DNA of 64,000 nt, from contig CAJJBF010000009.1 of the NCBI GenBank assembly GCA_905182375.1, positions 293,984-357,983 of the forward strand. Direction: 5' to 3'. Source of the stretch: Flammeovirgaceae bacterium UBA4465 (GTDB lineage Bacteria; Bacteroidota; Bacteroidia; Cytophagales; Cyclobacteriaceae). Shown here in pieces: positions 47,217 through 57,090 of this stretch. Below the pieces are notes generated by a model. It was not told where the DNA came from and ran no database searches. It worked only from the letters and a program-made list of their open reading frames with translations. The first letter of the stretch is position 1, and each line of letters starts with the position of its first letter. The translations under genes were made by a program, and so were the position numbers.

Positions 47217-48758
47217 ATGTTAGATTTTATTATTGTATTATGCTATTTCGCTTTGATTTTGATCGTGGCTTTAAGCGGTTCAAAAAATAAAACAGTAGAT
47301 GCCGATGCTTATTTTTTAAGTTCTAGAAATTTAAGATGGCCCTCCATTGCCATCTCTACCATCGCAACCAATGTACAAGGTTATCAGTTTTTGGGCATGA
47401 TGGGCTCGGCTTATCTCTATGGTTTAGCTCAGGCGAATTTGGAAATCAACGCCATTCAAGGTCTTTTGATTGCCGCATTCGTCTTTATTCCGATGTTTTT
47501 AAAACACAGAATTACTACCGTTACCGAATTCATCACTATGCGCCTTGGTAAACGCGCTGGATTATTTTATTCGATAGCTAACCTAAGTTTATTTTCTACC
47601 ATTACTTTGGGTGCTGCCTTATTTTGGGGTGCTTACGCTGCCGATCAAGTATTTGGAGAACAACTTGCCGTGCTGCATGAGGACCGCATGATGCGCATTG
47701 CTCTCTTAATAGTGATTTTGGGTGTCTTTTCGGCCATATATACTTATCTAGGGGGTCTAAATGCAGTAGTCAAAACAGACATCATTCAGTTCATCATTCT
47801 ATTATTTGGTGGCTTGTTTGTACTGATCGTAAGCGTTCGCGCACTGGGTGGCTGGGAGGAGCTATATGTACAAACGAGTCATCGGATGCACCTACATTTA
47901 CCTGCCGATCATCCGACCCTGCCTTGGACCCATCTATTTGGCTTATTCTTTTTAAATATTAATTATTGGTGTGCGAATCAAACTATCATACAGCGTTCAC
48001 TGGCTGCCAAAAATCTAAAAGAGGCACAAAAAGGATTATTGGTTGGCGGGGTATTGAAATACCTCATGGCGCTCATTATAGTGGTCCCCGGTATTGCCCT
48101 ATATGGCATCTTAGGTGAGGGCCTGAGTGATCCAGATATGTCATTCCCTTATTTGGTCAATCGCTATGTGCCTATAGGACTCCGAGGTATCATCCTTTGC
48201 GGTCTATTTGCTTCATTAATGAGTACAGTAGATTCAACTTTTCATTCGATTGCTACCTTATGGTCGGTCGACATCTATTCAAATTATATTAATAAAAACC
48301 CTTCGGATTATCAAAAAATTCGTGCGGGGCGGCAGGCTATTATTTTCAGCTTAATCAGCTCACTTACCATGGGCATGATATTGCTCTACCTGAAATTTGA
48401 GAATCCAAGTACTGCCTTTACCCATACATTAAATAATCTTAGATACTATATCAATTGTGGAATTACCGTGATGATTTGTGCGGCTGCATTATTACTTGTC
48501 CCAAATAAAAAAAAGGTCTTGCTGGCTTTTTTAATTACCCTCCCTTTAAATTTATTACTACAATATTTACTCCCTGACATGAATTATTTTGTGCGGGCAT
48601 TTTGGGTTATTTTTATCAGTTTATTGATCGCAACTGAAGGGAAAATCAGTAACTTTTCATCTTATAAAGTCTTATTTCAGTCCAGATCCAACTCATTGAG
48701 TAGGCTTGGCTGGACCCTATTGGGCAGTCTTGTTTTAATCCACTTCCTTTTTCATTGA
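47217..48758 (+). CDS. Sodium:solute symporter (SSS family)
   Basis: 513-residue polytopic protein. SSS signatures are DADAYFLSSRNLRWPSIAIS near the N-terminus, VTEFITMRLGKRAGLF, and the TM8 region GIILCGLFASLMSTVDSTFHSIATLWSVDIY. It is shorter than the symporter at 3905, with no C-terminal extension. It is 4 bp after the LLM monooxygenase and 63 bp before the PLP decarboxylase, so it probably imports their shared substrate with Na+. Confidence 0.93.
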   Translation: MLDFIIVLCYFALILIVALSGSKNKTVDADAYFLSSRNLRWPSIAISTIATNVQGYQFLGMMGSAYLYGLAQANLEINAIQGLLIAAFVFIPMFLKHRITTVTEFITMRLGKRAGLFYSIANLSLFSTITLGAALFWGAYAADQVFGEQLAVLHEDRMMRIALLIVILGVFSAIYTYLGGLNAVVKTDIIQFIILLFGGLFVLIVSVRALGGWEELYVQTSHRMHLHLPADHPTLPWTHLFGLFFLNINYWCANQTIIQRSLAAKNLKEAQKGLLVGGVLKYLMALIIVVPGIALYGILGEGLSDPDMSFPYLVNRYVPIGLRGIILCGLFASLMSTVDSTFHSIATLWSVDIYSNYINKNPSDYQKIRAGRQAIIFSLISSLTMGMILLYLKFENPSTAFTHTLNNLRYYINCGITVMICAAALLLVPNKKKVLLAFLITLPLNLLLQYLLPDMNYFVRAFWVIFISLLIATEGKISNFSSYKVLFQSRSNSLSRLGWTLLGSLVLIHFLFH

Positions 48759-48821
48759 GAATCGCGCTGTACTTCGGGTATTTAACTTTATTAATAAACT
48801 ACAATGTAATACTTTAGTAAG

Positions 48822-50231
48822 ATGAACGAAAGGTTAAAAAAAGACTTAGATGAGATGGCAAGCATCCTCGATGAGGTAAAAAATCAAGGACTCTCATATC
48901 TGGATCATTTACAGCATCGTCCTACCTCAAATACACATAAAATAAGCCCAGACACGCAGCTTCCGATAGATGGGTGGGGCACTCAAAATACACTCAAATA
49001 CTTCAATGAAACCTTTGAGAAAATCATGGTTTCTTCTTCGGGTCCCAAATATTGGGGCTTTGTCACTGGAGGTACGACTCCGGCATCCATTGCCGGTGAT
49101 TGGCTCACCACCATTTACGACCAAAATGCCTTTAAGGCCAGTGGTCAAGGAGATGTTTCTGCCCATATTGAAATGGAAACCATCCGATTACTCCTTGAGT
49201 TATTTAATTTACCTAAAAACTTGTCAGGGGGTTTCGTCTCAGGAGCAACCATGTCTAATGTGACTTGCTTGGCTGCTGCAAGACAGTGGATAGGTAAACA
49301 GCAAGGGAAAGATTATGCCAAAGAAGGTATCAGTGGACCCATTCATGTTTTGGCTGCCCTGCCGCATTCATCTGTTTTAAAGGCCATGTCTTTATTGGGA
49401 TTAGGTAGTGTCAATATTACGACCATTAAAACGAATCATGGTCATCGGGAATCTATGGATTTGCAAGATTTTGAAAAACAAATCCTCCATTTATCTGGTG
49501 CTCCATTTATTTTAATTTCCAGTGCTGGTACCGTAAATACAGCCGACTTTGATGACTTTGAAGGCATCGCCCAACTCAAGAAAAAATTTAATTTTTGGTG
49601 GCATATAGATGCGGCATTTGGAGGCTTTGCTTCCTGTAGCAAAAGTCATCGACACTTGGTTGATGGTTGGGAATACGCAGATAGTTTCACCATCGATTGC
49701 CACAAATGGCTCAATGTCCCCTATGAAAATGCGATTTTTTTTATAAAAGAATCCCATAAAATTTTTCAGATTGAAACCTTCCAAAACTCAAATGCTCCTT
49801 ATTTAGAAAATCAATCAGGTACTGTGGATTATTTAAATCTTTTGCCCGAAAACTCAAGACGATTGAAAGCGCTACCCGTATGGTTTGCCTTACTTGCTTA
49901 CGGGAAGTCTGGCATCCAAGAAATGGTAGATGACAGCATTGAACATGCGCAATTTTTCGGAGACTGGATCGAGAAGCATAGCCATTTTGAATTATTGGCC
50001 CCTATCCGACTCAATACGGTTTGCTTTACCCTAAACGACTACAGTGATGAGCGGGTCACTAAGTTTTTATCTATACTCAATGAGACGGGCAAGGTATTCA
50101 TGTCTCCTACCCTTTACCGAGAAAAAAAAGGGATTCGCGCGGCTTTCGTAAATTGGCGAACGACTTCTGAGGACGTCTCTTACGTTATGGAATTGATGCA
50201 TAGTCTTATTAAAAAGCGTAATTTCCTATGA
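48822..50231 (+). CDS. Group II PLP-dependent decarboxylase
   Basis: 469 residues, aspartate-aminotransferase fold. It has FVSGATMSNVTCLAAARQ, HIDAAFGGFAS with the PLP-binding aspartate, and the Schiff-base lysine Lys295 in TIDCHKWLNVPY. The group includes decarboxylases of glutamate, aromatic amino acids, cysteate and cysteine sulfinate. With an SsuD-like oxygenase in the same operon, a sulfonated amino acid such as cysteate is one possible substrate, but aromatic amino acids cannot be excluded. Confidence 0.92.
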   Translation: MNERLKKDLDEMASILDEVKNQGLSYLDHLQHRPTSNTHKISPDTQLPIDGWGTQNTLKYFNETFEKIMVSSSGPKYWGFVTGGTTPASIAGDWLTTIYDQNAFKASGQGDVSAHIEMETIRLLLELFNLPKNLSGGFVSGATMSNVTCLAAARQWIGKQQGKDYAKEGISGPIHVLAALPHSSVLKAMSLLGLGSVNITTIKTNHGHRESMDLQDFEKQILHLSGAPFILISSAGTVNTADFDDFEGIAQLKKKFNFWWHIDAAFGGFASCSKSHRHLVDGWEYADSFTIDCHKWLNVPYENAIFFIKESHKIFQIETFQNSNAPYLENQSGTVDYLNLLPENSRRLKALPVWFALLAYGKSGIQEMVDDSIEHAQFFGDWIEKHSHFELLAPIRLNTVCFTLNDYSDERVTKFLSILNETGKVFMSPTLYREKKGIRAAFVNWRTTSEDVSYVMELMHSLIKKRNFL

Positions 50232-50413
50232 TTGAACTTAATTGATTTTGCCACTCACAAAATTGTTCTTGCCCTGGTTAAATTAATTAATCAATTTAGT
50301 TGTTTAAAATTATTAATTAAGAGGCTCTGAGTTATCGCTTCTAAAAGAATCATTAAACTCAATAAAATAATATCCTTTCTTCAAAGGTTAACCATAATAA
50401 GAAATTCAGAAAA

Positions 50414-53400
50414 ATGAGAACATCTATTTTAATTATTTGCTGTCTAATATTCACCTGTGACCTACAGTCGCAAGTACTAGACTCAGTTTTTAATAATCTA
50501 AAATACAGAAGTATTGGTCCTTTCAGGGGCGGTCGTGCCAATGCAGGAACGGGTGTCATCGACGATCCTTTAACTTATTATATGGGCACTACCGGAGGTG
50601 GCGTCTGGAAGACTTCCGATGCTGGTCAGCATTGGATTAATTGTTCTGATGGGTTTTTCAAAATGGGCTCTGTCGGAGCTATTGCTGTCTCGGAAAGCCA
50701 TAGCAACGTCGTTTATGTAGGAATGGGTGAGCACGCACCCAGGGGGGTAATGACTTCCCACGGTGATGGCGTATACAAATCAACAGATGCCGGTAAAACC
50801 TGGACCCATATGGGACTCAAGGAGACGCAGCATATTTCACGCATAGTTGTTCACCCTCGAGACCCTAACATTTTGTGGGTAGCCGCGCAAGGAGCATTGA
50901 ACGGTCCGAATGATGATCGTGGTATTTTTAAATCAACGAATGGGGGTAAATCATGGACGCGCACCCTTTTTGTAAATAATTTGACGGGTGCCAGTGAATT
51001 ATCCCTTGATTACCATAACCCTGATATATTGTATGTTGCCATGTGGGAGCATATGAGAACCCCTTGGCAAGTCATCAGTGGCGGTGAAGGCAGCGGATTA
51101 TATAAATCTTCTGATGGTGGTGATACATGGAAAAAAATTCATCAAGGATTACCAGAAGAGAAAGGAAAAATGGCGATTGCTGTATCTCGTGCCAACTCCG
51201 ATTGGGTTTATGCCCTCATTGAAAGTGATTCTCAGCAAGAAAAAGGAGGCTTATTTGTTTCTAAAAATGCAGGTAAAAATTGGACCCGAATAAGTGGAGA
51301 TCATCGCCTCTTACAGCGGGCTTGGTATTATATTGAGATCACATTGGATCCGAAGGATGAAAATGTCGTTTACGTGTTAAGTGCAGGTACCTATAGATCC
51401 ATAAATGGAGGCAAGGATTGGGAAAGAATACGCAGTCATCACGGAGATTATCATGACCTTTGGATCAACCCTCTGAATAGTAAAAACATGCTCCTCACCA
51501 ATGATGGAGGATCTGAAATTTCATTTGATAAGGGGGCGCATTGGTCCCGGATTGACAACATGCCGACGGCTCAATTTTATCGAGTCACTACTGATAATAT
51601 GTTTCCTTATAATATTTATGGCGGTCAGCAAGACAACTCTTCAGTCAAAATCGCGAGCATTGGTCTGGGATCTTCGGGCATTACTGAATCTGATTGGACC
51701 AGTTCTGCAGGCGGTGAGAGTGCTTTTTTGGCTTTTGATCCCGACAATCCTGTGAAGGTCATGGGTGGGAGTTATTTAGGATCTATTGAACTACTAGATA
51801 CCAAAGCCAAAACCGGAACAAATGTTAAGATAGAGCCTAATTTATATTTGGGCCTCGCGGCTCGGGATATGAAGTATTTATTCAATTGGAATGCTCCCAT
51901 AGTAAAGTCCAAACATGAGCCCAATACTTATTTTCATGGAGCCCAATATTTACTTAGAACTAGAGATGAGGGGATTTCTTGGAAGGTTATTTCACCGGAC
52001 CTGACCGCCAATATAGATGCGAAGCAAGGCAAAGGAGGTGGACCTTATACCGTTGAAGCCGTCGGTGCAGAAAATTATGGTACATTGACTTATGTTGTAG
52101 AATCTAAACATGAAAAAGGAGTCATCTACACGGGTAGTAATGACGGAAGGGTTCATCTCACAAAAGACAATGGTATTACTTGGAACAATGTGACGCCAAA
52201 AGGATTGCCCGAAACATTAGTCAATGCCATTGAGGTTTCACCCCATGATCCCGGTACGGTATATTTAGCTACGACGCGCTATAAGTTTAATGACTATACG
52301 CCTGGTTTGTACAAGAGCACAAACTATGGAAAAACATGGAAACTCATCACTTCAGGAATCCCACAAGGGGCCTATACCAAGGTAGTGCGTGAAGACGAAA
52401 AACGTAAAGACTTATTATTTGCAGGGACCGTCACAGGCATGTATGCATCATGGGATGGTGGACTTAATTGGGCTCCTTTACAGCTGAACTTACCCATTAC
52501 ACCGATTACTGATCTCGCCATCAGTCATGACAACATCGTCGTCGCCACACAAGGAAGGTCTTTTTGGGTTTTAGATGATTTAACTATACTTCGCCAATAT
52601 GATGGCACCTCGCGCAAAGGTAAGTTTTATGCCCCTGCACCCACGTATATTGCGAATTGGTCCAGTGCCTTCAATTCGAATAAGAACAAAGGTACAGATG
52701 TGCTAAAAGGTGTGAATCCTGCCAGTGGTATGGTACTTTATTATGACTTACCTTCCTTAAGCAAAGAAACTGAACTTACCTTGACCATCAAAGATGCTCA
52801 AGGTAATATGGTCAACACCTTTTCATCTAGCGTCGATAAAAGTTACATCACTTATGAAGGGAATCCTCCAAAAAAGCCTACTTTATCTAAAAATGTAGGA
52901 CTCAATAGGTTTGTTTGGAACATACATTATCCTTTGCTGCCTGGAGTACCCAAGGTCTATATTGAAGGGGGCTATTCAGGTCATCAGGCCATTCCGGGTA
53001 CTTATCAATTGACCCTAAACTATGATGATAATCATTTTGAAACTCCAGCGATCATTCAAGCAAATCCTTTGTATGATCTGAGTGAAGCACAATACCGCGC
53101 ATACCATGAATTCATGAGCTCTGCCGCTGCCACCTATAGAGAAATGACCAATATGACCAATCGTCTCAATGAAATCAATACAAAGCTCAAAAGTTTGCTT
53201 GCAAAAATGAATCCAACAAATCGTAATGAACTGATCGCTATGGGTAATACCTTAAGTGAAGACTTAACCTTATGGGATGGTATCATGGTACAGAGATTAT
53301 CTAAGGCCTATGATGATGTTGAAAACTTCGAAAATGGATTTACAGCACATTATCTTAATTTAATCAGTGAATCAAATAGTCCTATTCCAAAAATTACGCA

Positions 53401-53542
53401 AGGGAGTGAATCACGCAAAGTTGAATTAGATGCCGAATGGGCCATTCATAAGCAACATGCTGAACGTTTACTTAAGGGACAGGTGCAGGTTTTCAATACC
53501 GCCTGTCAAGCGCAAAGTGTTGGGGTCTTGTTTGTCGAATAG
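50414..53542 (+). CDS. Sortilin/VPS10-type BNR beta-propeller secreted protein, second copy
   Basis: 1042 residues with a signal peptide ([18 protein letters not shown]). It has about eleven Asp-box repeats, such as [45 protein letters not shown] and KSTNYGKTW, then a beta domain and a helical C-terminus. It shares architecture and several local stretches with the protein at 26606 (for example [16 protein letters not shown] against VIVHPDRPEIIYVAALG). Function is unknown; it is probably a surface or periplasmic propeller. Confidence 0.88.
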   Translation: MRTSILIICCLIFTCDLQSQVLDSVFNNLKYRSIGPFRGGRANAGTGVIDDPLTYYMGTTGGGVWKTSDAGQHWINCSDGFFKMGSVGAIAVSESHSNVVYVGMGEHAPRGVMTSHGDGVYKSTDAGKTWTHMGLKETQHISRIVVHPRDPNILWVAAQGALNGPNDDRGIFKSTNGGKSWTRTLFVNNLTGASELSLDYHNPDILYVAMWEHMRTPWQVISGGEGSGLYKSSDGGDTWKKIHQGLPEEKGKMAIAVSRANSDWVYALIESDSQQEKGGLFVSKNAGKNWTRISGDHRLLQRAWYYIEITLDPKDENVVYVLSAGTYRSINGGKDWERIRSHHGDYHDLWINPLNSKNMLLTNDGGSEISFDKGAHWSRIDNMPTAQFYRVTTDNMFPYNIYGGQQDNSSVKIASIGLGSSGITESDWTSSAGGESAFLAFDPDNPVKVMGGSYLGSIELLDTKAKTGTNVKIEPNLYLGLAARDMKYLFNWNAPIVKSKHEPNTYFHGAQYLLRTRDEGISWKVISPDLTANIDAKQGKGGGPYTVEAVGAENYGTLTYVVESKHEKGVIYTGSNDGRVHLTKDNGITWNNVTPKGLPETLVNAIEVSPHDPGTVYLATTRYKFNDYTPGLYKSTNYGKTWKLITSGIPQGAYTKVVREDEKRKDLLFAGTVTGMYASWDGGLNWAPLQLNLPITPITDLAISHDNIVVATQGRSFWVLDDLTILRQYDGTSRKGKFYAPAPTYIANWSSAFNSNKNKGTDVLKGVNPASGMVLYYDLPSLSKETELTLTIKDAQGNMVNTFSSSVDKSYITYEGNPPKKPTLSKNVGLNRFVWNIHYPLLPGVPKVYIEGGYSGHQAIPGTYQLTLNYDDNHFETPAIIQANPLYDLSEAQYRAYHEFMSSAAATYREMTNMTNRLNEINTKLKSLLAKMNPTNRNELIAMGNTLSEDLTLWDGIMVQRLSKAYDDVENFENGFTAHYLNLISESNSPIPKITQGSESRKVELDAEWAIHKQHAERLLKGQVQVFNTACQAQSVGVLFVE

Positions 53543-53720
53543 AAACTAAAAAAGTAGTGAGAAAGAGCCTTAAAACTCTCGAGCATATTTTGAAGTAGTT
53601 TTCATACTAAATGATCCTCAGTATCATAATTCTCAAATGACTCTACCCTCATTTTGATTATCTTCTCGAGAGCTAGTTACCCTGATATATTAAAAAAACG
53701 CTCCGTTGTACTTGAATTTT

Positions 53721-53767
53721 AAAAAATAAAGGCTTTCAAGTGATCACTAGAAAGCCTTTATTTTTTT
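53721..53767. terminator. Bidirectional intrinsic terminator
   Basis: AATAAAGGCTTTC pairs with GAAAGCCTTTATT around a short loop, with an A-run on the left and a T-run on the right. It can end transcription from the VPS10 gene on the left and from the DUF4242 pseudogene on the right. Confidence 0.75.
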
Positions 53768-53784
53768 ATTCAAAACTGAAGTAT

Positions 53785-54072
53785 TTAACTCACCATAGAA
53801 GTATTGTGATTAATGAGTGTCGTTATTTCGGTGATCTCAGTGGCCACCCCATTCGATCGTTCTGCATGTTCCCGAATTAAATCTGCTGATGCTGCATGAT
53901 AAATACAATAAATAGCATCTCCAGCTACGTAACTTTGCTCTTGTTGGATCTCCTTACCCTCTGCTCGCATCTCTATAAGGACCGCTTAAGACGCCTTCCC
54001 TGCCTTGTCTAACTCGTGCTTAGGTGCTCCTGAAACTCCCGTCATGGCTCTTTTTATAATGAGTTTCTTCAT
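53785..54072 (-). pseudogene. DUF4242 (nickel-ligand type) protein, nonsense-disrupted
   Basis: A 95-codon reading frame starts at the ATG of 54070-54072 (MKKLIIKRAMTGVSGAPKHE) and has a single in-frame TAA at 53986-53988, codon 29. After the stop the frame continues as VLIEMRAEGKEIQQEQSYVA and DAIYCIYHAASADLIREHAERS, which matches the DUF4242 pattern (QSYV-x-D-x-IYCVY, then a helix and EI-x-E-x-T-x-I). Both halves have coding character, so this is one gene with one stop, unless translation restarts at the internal ATG at 53970. Confidence 0.8.
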
Positions 54073-54158
54073 GATTATTTATATGGTTAGTGAACTAGTA
54101 AATATACATTGCATTTCAAAATCAGACAACTCGTCCAATCAAAATAATGTAGGATTTA

Positions 54159-54788
54159 TCATTCACCACCACCATCACCGCCACCACCGTCGCCTCCGTC
54201 CCCTCCTGACGCATCTCCTCCTACACTCCCCATATCACCGACAAAACCTACTCCCGAATCAGGTGTTGAAATGGTATTTATATTCATTTGAAATTCATCA
54301 ACCAAGATAGTGATACTTTGGATATCCAATCCCTTTGGAGATTCTACTTCCATTAATTGACCATTTTTCTGATTAACTTCAAGCACCTTTTTCTTTGAAT
54401 AAAGATATAATTTTTCCCCTATCAACGCCAATTTAGGTGCCGTCCAATTAAAAGTAGTAGATATGATAAAATGCTCTTTTCCAGTCTTAAGAGATAAAGC
54501 TTCTAACATAGACCCCTTCAGACTAAAAACATATTGATCTGTTATCAGAATACTGGTAAACACTTTTTTTATCGTCCATAAAATTTCTCCTGTATCAAAC
54601 TTCAATAATGAGGTGTATTGACCTATACCCCATTTTGATATATTAGTAACAAAAATTAAATGATCAATTCGGGTTATTCCTGTAATCGTTTTTTCTAAGT
54701 CCACTGCCCAAATAATTTTAGAGGTGAGCGTATCAAATCTTGATAAACTCATTTTTTCTGCGAGCAGAATATTGTTTTTAGTTTTCAT
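54159..54788 (-). CDS. PQQ-like propeller protein with Gly/Asp-rich C-terminus
   Basis: 209 residues from the ATG at 54786-54788; an upstream ATG at 54839 adds 17 residues (KKIVFFYNLSINNYPT) and is less likely. The repeats resemble PQQ/WD-like strands (LTSKIIWAVDLEKTITGITR, LLKFDTGEILWTIKK, ALSLKTGKEHFIIS, LEVNQKNGQLMEV). The last 30 residues are almost only Gly, Asp, Ser and Ala. No signal peptide is seen. I do not recognise a family. The tail is coded by a low-complexity stretch at 54159-54230. Confidence 0.65.
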   Translation of the reverse strand: MKTKNNILLAEKMSLSRFDTLTSKIIWAVDLEKTITGITRIDHLIFVTNISKWGIGQYTSLLKFDTGEILWTIKKVFTSILITDQYVFSLKGSMLEALSLKTGKEHFIISTTFNWTAPKLALIGEKLYLYSKKKVLEVNQKNGQLMEVESPKGLDIQSITILVDEFQMNINTISTPDSGVGFVGDMGSVGGDASGGDGGDGGGGDGGGE

Positions 54789-55012
54789 AGTTGGATAATT
54801 ATTTATACTCAAGTTATAGAAAAATACAATTTTTTTCAATTTCCCATCGAATGTCTTGAGGAAACCTACTCTTCATACTACCCTCAGCCTAACCCAACCA
54901 TTTATTTTTTAAACGAAAAATCCATAAAAACTATATTTTCAATGTCTCTATAATAAAGTTCTAGCAACCTAACATTTAGTGTTAATTCATATTCTTTGCA
55001 CTTTATGAAAAG

Positions 55013-55040
55013 AAAAAAAGAGCTACATTTCTGTAACTCT
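55013..55040 (-). terminator. Intrinsic terminator of the DUF4440 gene (repeat D1)
   Basis: Read on the minus strand, AGAGTTACA and TGTAGCTCT pair around a short loop and are followed by a run of seven T. It stands 45 bp after the DUF4440 stop. The same sequence recurs almost unchanged at 57660-57687, so it is also half of a direct repeat. Confidence 0.7.
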
Positions 55041-55084
55041 TTAATCTTCAATGCTGCCGTATTACTCGAAACCGGAGGCAAACT

Positions 55085-55978
55085 TCATTTTATGCCAGCA
55101 GATTCCATAATCAATAAAGCATCCTTGCCAATAATTTTAAATAGATTCCCCCACTGGCCATTAACGGTGAGATTGTCCTCACCCATCGCAGTCCAATTGC
55201 CGTAAGCGATTGCCAAATCTTTTCCCAGATATCGATATCCCAAAATATTGGCATTCAACGTACCTCCATCTGAAAAATTCTCAGTTGCTTTAATTTGTTC
55301 ACGACCTAAAATAATACCTTCTTTAGAGTTTACATTCTGAACAGCATCCTTTACAAAAAGCATAGCTAATCCTTCTTTATTTTTGCTATTATAGTTGCTA
55401 ATATAATTATGAATCGACGCTTGGATTTTTTCAAAATGAGGTTCTTCCGAGGTAATAGAATTTGCCAGTTCAGCGGCAACCCCTGCCGTTAGGGAATCGC
55501 TGGGTATTCGGTGCGCAGACTCCAATAAGAATTTAATTTTCCCATCTTCATATCTGAATACATTCCCCCACTTGCCATGCTCCAAGATGTTATTGTTCTC
55601 ACCTAAAATGCGGAACATACCCGCTCCGATCATAATATCTTCAGAAATAAATCGATTAACGACTACCTCTACTTCCATACGACTATTGTAGAGCTCACTT
55701 TCTTCAGAATAAGTAGCTTCAAATGCCTTTAATATGGCTGCTCCACCTTCAACGGGGCTCATTGGGTTAGCAATAATCCGAACCGCATCGTTGGTAAATT
55801 CTGCAGCTACGCTGGATGCATCTCCACGATTCCAAGCATTTTTGAATCGCTCCATTGATGCTACCATCACCGTATTAGCATCTGCCGTTTTGACCTCTGC
55901 CTGTTTTGATGGCTTTTCTGAGCAGCCCATAAAAAAGAGTGCACCTGATAAAATGGTGATTTTTGTAATTACTTTCAT
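55085..55978 (-). CDS. Tandem DUF4440/SnoaL-like (NTF2 fold) lipoprotein
   Basis: 297 residues with lipobox FFMGCSE (Cys19). Two NTF2-like domains follow. The first, about 35-155, has RFKNAWNRGDASSVAAEFTNDAV and HGKWGNVFRYEDGKIK. The second, about 180-297, has SIHNYISNYNSKNKEGLAMLFVKDAV and GQWGNLFKI. Each has the W-x-x-G-D-x-x-x-x-x-x-x-F/Y-x-x-D-A pattern. It is likely a small-molecule-binding or calcium/calmodulin-like association fold. Enzymatic activity is not indicated. It marks the left side of the repeat-rich accessory region. Confidence 0.85.
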   Translation of the reverse strand: MKVITKITILSGALFFMGCSEKPSKQAEVKTADANTVMVASMERFKNAWNRGDASSVAAEFTNDAVRIIANPMSPVEGGAAILKAFEATYSEESELYNSRMEVEVVVNRFISEDIMIGAGMFRILGENNNILEHGKWGNVFRYEDGKIKFLLESAHRIPSDSLTAGVAAELANSITSEEPHFEKIQASIHNYISNYNSKNKEGLAMLFVKDAVQNVNSKEGIILGREQIKATENFSDGGTLNANILGYRYLGKDLAIAYGNWTAMGEDNLTVNGQWGNLFKIIGKDALLIMESAGIK

Positions 55979-56144
55979 GTTTATAACGTTTAGTTTAAAC
56001 GTAAAGGTAATTTTTTTATATAAATACTTCTCTCATTGCCTAATGAGCAAAGTCTCAATATTAGGGTAAAGATCGATCTAATTTACTATCAGTTGTGGCT
56101 GTATACTGTCAGCAAAAAGTGAAATAATAAGGGTTAAATTGACA

Positions 56145-56205
56145 CACACGCTGACACACCCACAAAGGCTCTTGGAAAGGCTTATTTAAGCGGAGGTTAA
56201 TTATC
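56145..56205 (+). repeat. Cassette-boundary repeat R1
   Basis: Full-length copy of a repeat with left core ACGCTGACACACCCACAAAG, middle GAAAGGCTTATTTAAGC and right end GGAGGTTAATTAT. CGCT near the left and AGCG near the right are inverted. It ends 21 bp before the start codon of the lipoprotein at 56227, followed by TTTTGAGATATG, which is shared exactly with R2. Confidence 0.8.
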
Positions 56206-56226
56206 CGTTTTGATTACTTTTGAGAT

Positions 56227-56694
56227 ATGAAAAGATTCTTAATACTGCTTATGGGATTTATCTTCTTAGATTGCTCCCAAACACAAACAATTCAAGTTTC
56301 AAAAGAAATTGAGGAATTTTACTCGAGTTACAACAAGGCTTGGAGTAATGCTGATTTAAATTTTATTTCTGAAGAAATTTATGCTGTACCTTTTACTCTT
56401 TACTTGAATGACACCACACTGATGTTTTTCACAAAAGATGAAGTTAAATCATTTTTACAAACCACATTTGATGATTTAGAAGCAAATAATTATGGATATT
56501 CGATGAGGAATAATTGGGAAAATTATCAATCCAAAAATGATATAATAATTATAGAGCAAAATTTCACTAGATTTTTGACAGATAGTACAGTAATGAATCC
56601 CAAGGAGAGAACAGCATCATATATTCTGAGAAAACAAAATAATAAATATAAAATTATCGCATTGATTCCCCATTCACCTGTAGGGAGTAAATAA
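56227..56694 (+). CDS. Small NTF2-like lipoprotein (cassette 1)
   Basis: 155 residues with lipobox IFLDCSQ (Cys17). The mature part reads like an NTF2/DUF4440-type fold: EEFYSSYNKAWSNADLNFIS, KDEVKSFLQTTFDDLEAN, then beta strands to YKIIALIPHSPVG. It starts just after R1, and R2 begins about 20 bp after its stop, with no room for its own promoter beyond the repeat. This compact repeat-ORF-repeat layout resembles a gene cassette. Confidence 0.75.
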   Translation: MKRFLILLMGFIFLDCSQTQTIQVSKEIEEFYSSYNKAWSNADLNFISEEIYAVPFTLYLNDTTLMFFTKDEVKSFLQTTFDDLEANNYGYSMRNNWENYQSKNDIIIIEQNFTRFLTDSTVMNPKERTASYILRKQNNKYKIIALIPHSPVGSK

Positions 56695-56715
56695 ACTTTA
56701 TTCAGTTAAATAGTC

Positions 56716-56775
56716 TGCACGCTGACACACCCACAAAGACTCTTAGAAAGGCTTATTTTCAGCGGAGGTTAATTA
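56716..56775 (+). repeat. Cassette-boundary repeat R2
   Basis: About 85-90% identical by eye to R1 over 55 bp. Here the inverted pair is longer, CGCTGA on the left and TCAGCG on the right. It ends with GGTTAATTAT 10 bp before the ATG at 56786. Confidence 0.8.
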
Positions 56776-56785
56776 TTTTTGAGAT

Positions 56786-56959
56786 ATGAAAAAACTACGA
56801 GAATACGAACATTCCATTCTCATTTTAATTGGGTTAATTATGGTTGCACTAGATTATATAAACTATAGTTCCATAGATGATTCAATAGGATTAGTTTTTA
56901 TCACCATAGGTTTAGTTATTCTGTTTGGAAAACGTATTTGGAAGAACAACAATCAATAG
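56786..56959 (+). CDS. 57-residue two-helix membrane peptide (cassette 2)
   Basis: Short ORF beginning MKKLREYEHSILILIGLIMV and ending KRIWKNNNQ. It has two hydrophobic segments (about 10-23 and 37-48) joined by YINYSSIDDS, with basic residues at both ends, so it is a small integral membrane protein. The start is fixed by TTTTGAGATATGAAAA, the same sequence as at the previous cassette. R3 follows about 30 bp after the stop. No known family is recognised. Confidence 0.65.
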   Translation: MKKLREYEHSILILIGLIMVALDYINYSSIDDSIGLVFITIGLVILFGKRIWKNNNQ

Positions 56960-56988
56960 GTATGCTACACATCAATTAAGATATTTAA

Positions 56989-57044
56989 TAACACGCTGAC
57001 ACCCCCAAAAAAGCTCTTAGAAAGGCTTATTTAAGCTGAGGTTA
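56989..57044 (+). repeat. Cassette-boundary repeat R3
   Basis: Copy of the same repeat (ACGCTGACACCCCC, then AGAAAGGCTTATTTAAGC). It is bounded by TAAC on the left and GTTA on the right, which are inverted and recall the AAC/GTT ends of integron attC sites. Confidence 0.75.
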
Positions 57045-57060
57045 TACTTAGTGATTAAAC

Positions 57061-57090
57061 TAAAAAGCAGCTACAAAATTGCAGCTGCTT
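57061..57090 (-). terminator. Intrinsic terminator of leftward micro-unit 1
   Basis: On the minus strand AAGCAGCT pairs with AGCTGCTT and is followed by TTTTT. It overlaps the stop codon of the 25-residue peptide. Unit 2 has the same structure with compensating base changes. Confidence 0.75.

Noticed and set aside
54005-54310. Rightward open frame with a histidine/arginine-rich run
   Set aside because: It is the antisense of the Gly/Asp-rich tail of the leftward PQQ-like gene. The His run comes from the low-complexity tract, and the rest has no coding character.
55050-55085. tRNA remnant after the DUF4440 gene
   Set aside because: Only a short T-arm-like string is present and most of it lies beside the gene's stop; no cloverleaf can be drawn.
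56145-57044. Repeats as canonical integron attC sites
   Set aside because: The right cores do not match GTTRRRY, R1 and R2 lack the left AAC, and no integron integrase is in the window. Only a cassette-like description is kept.
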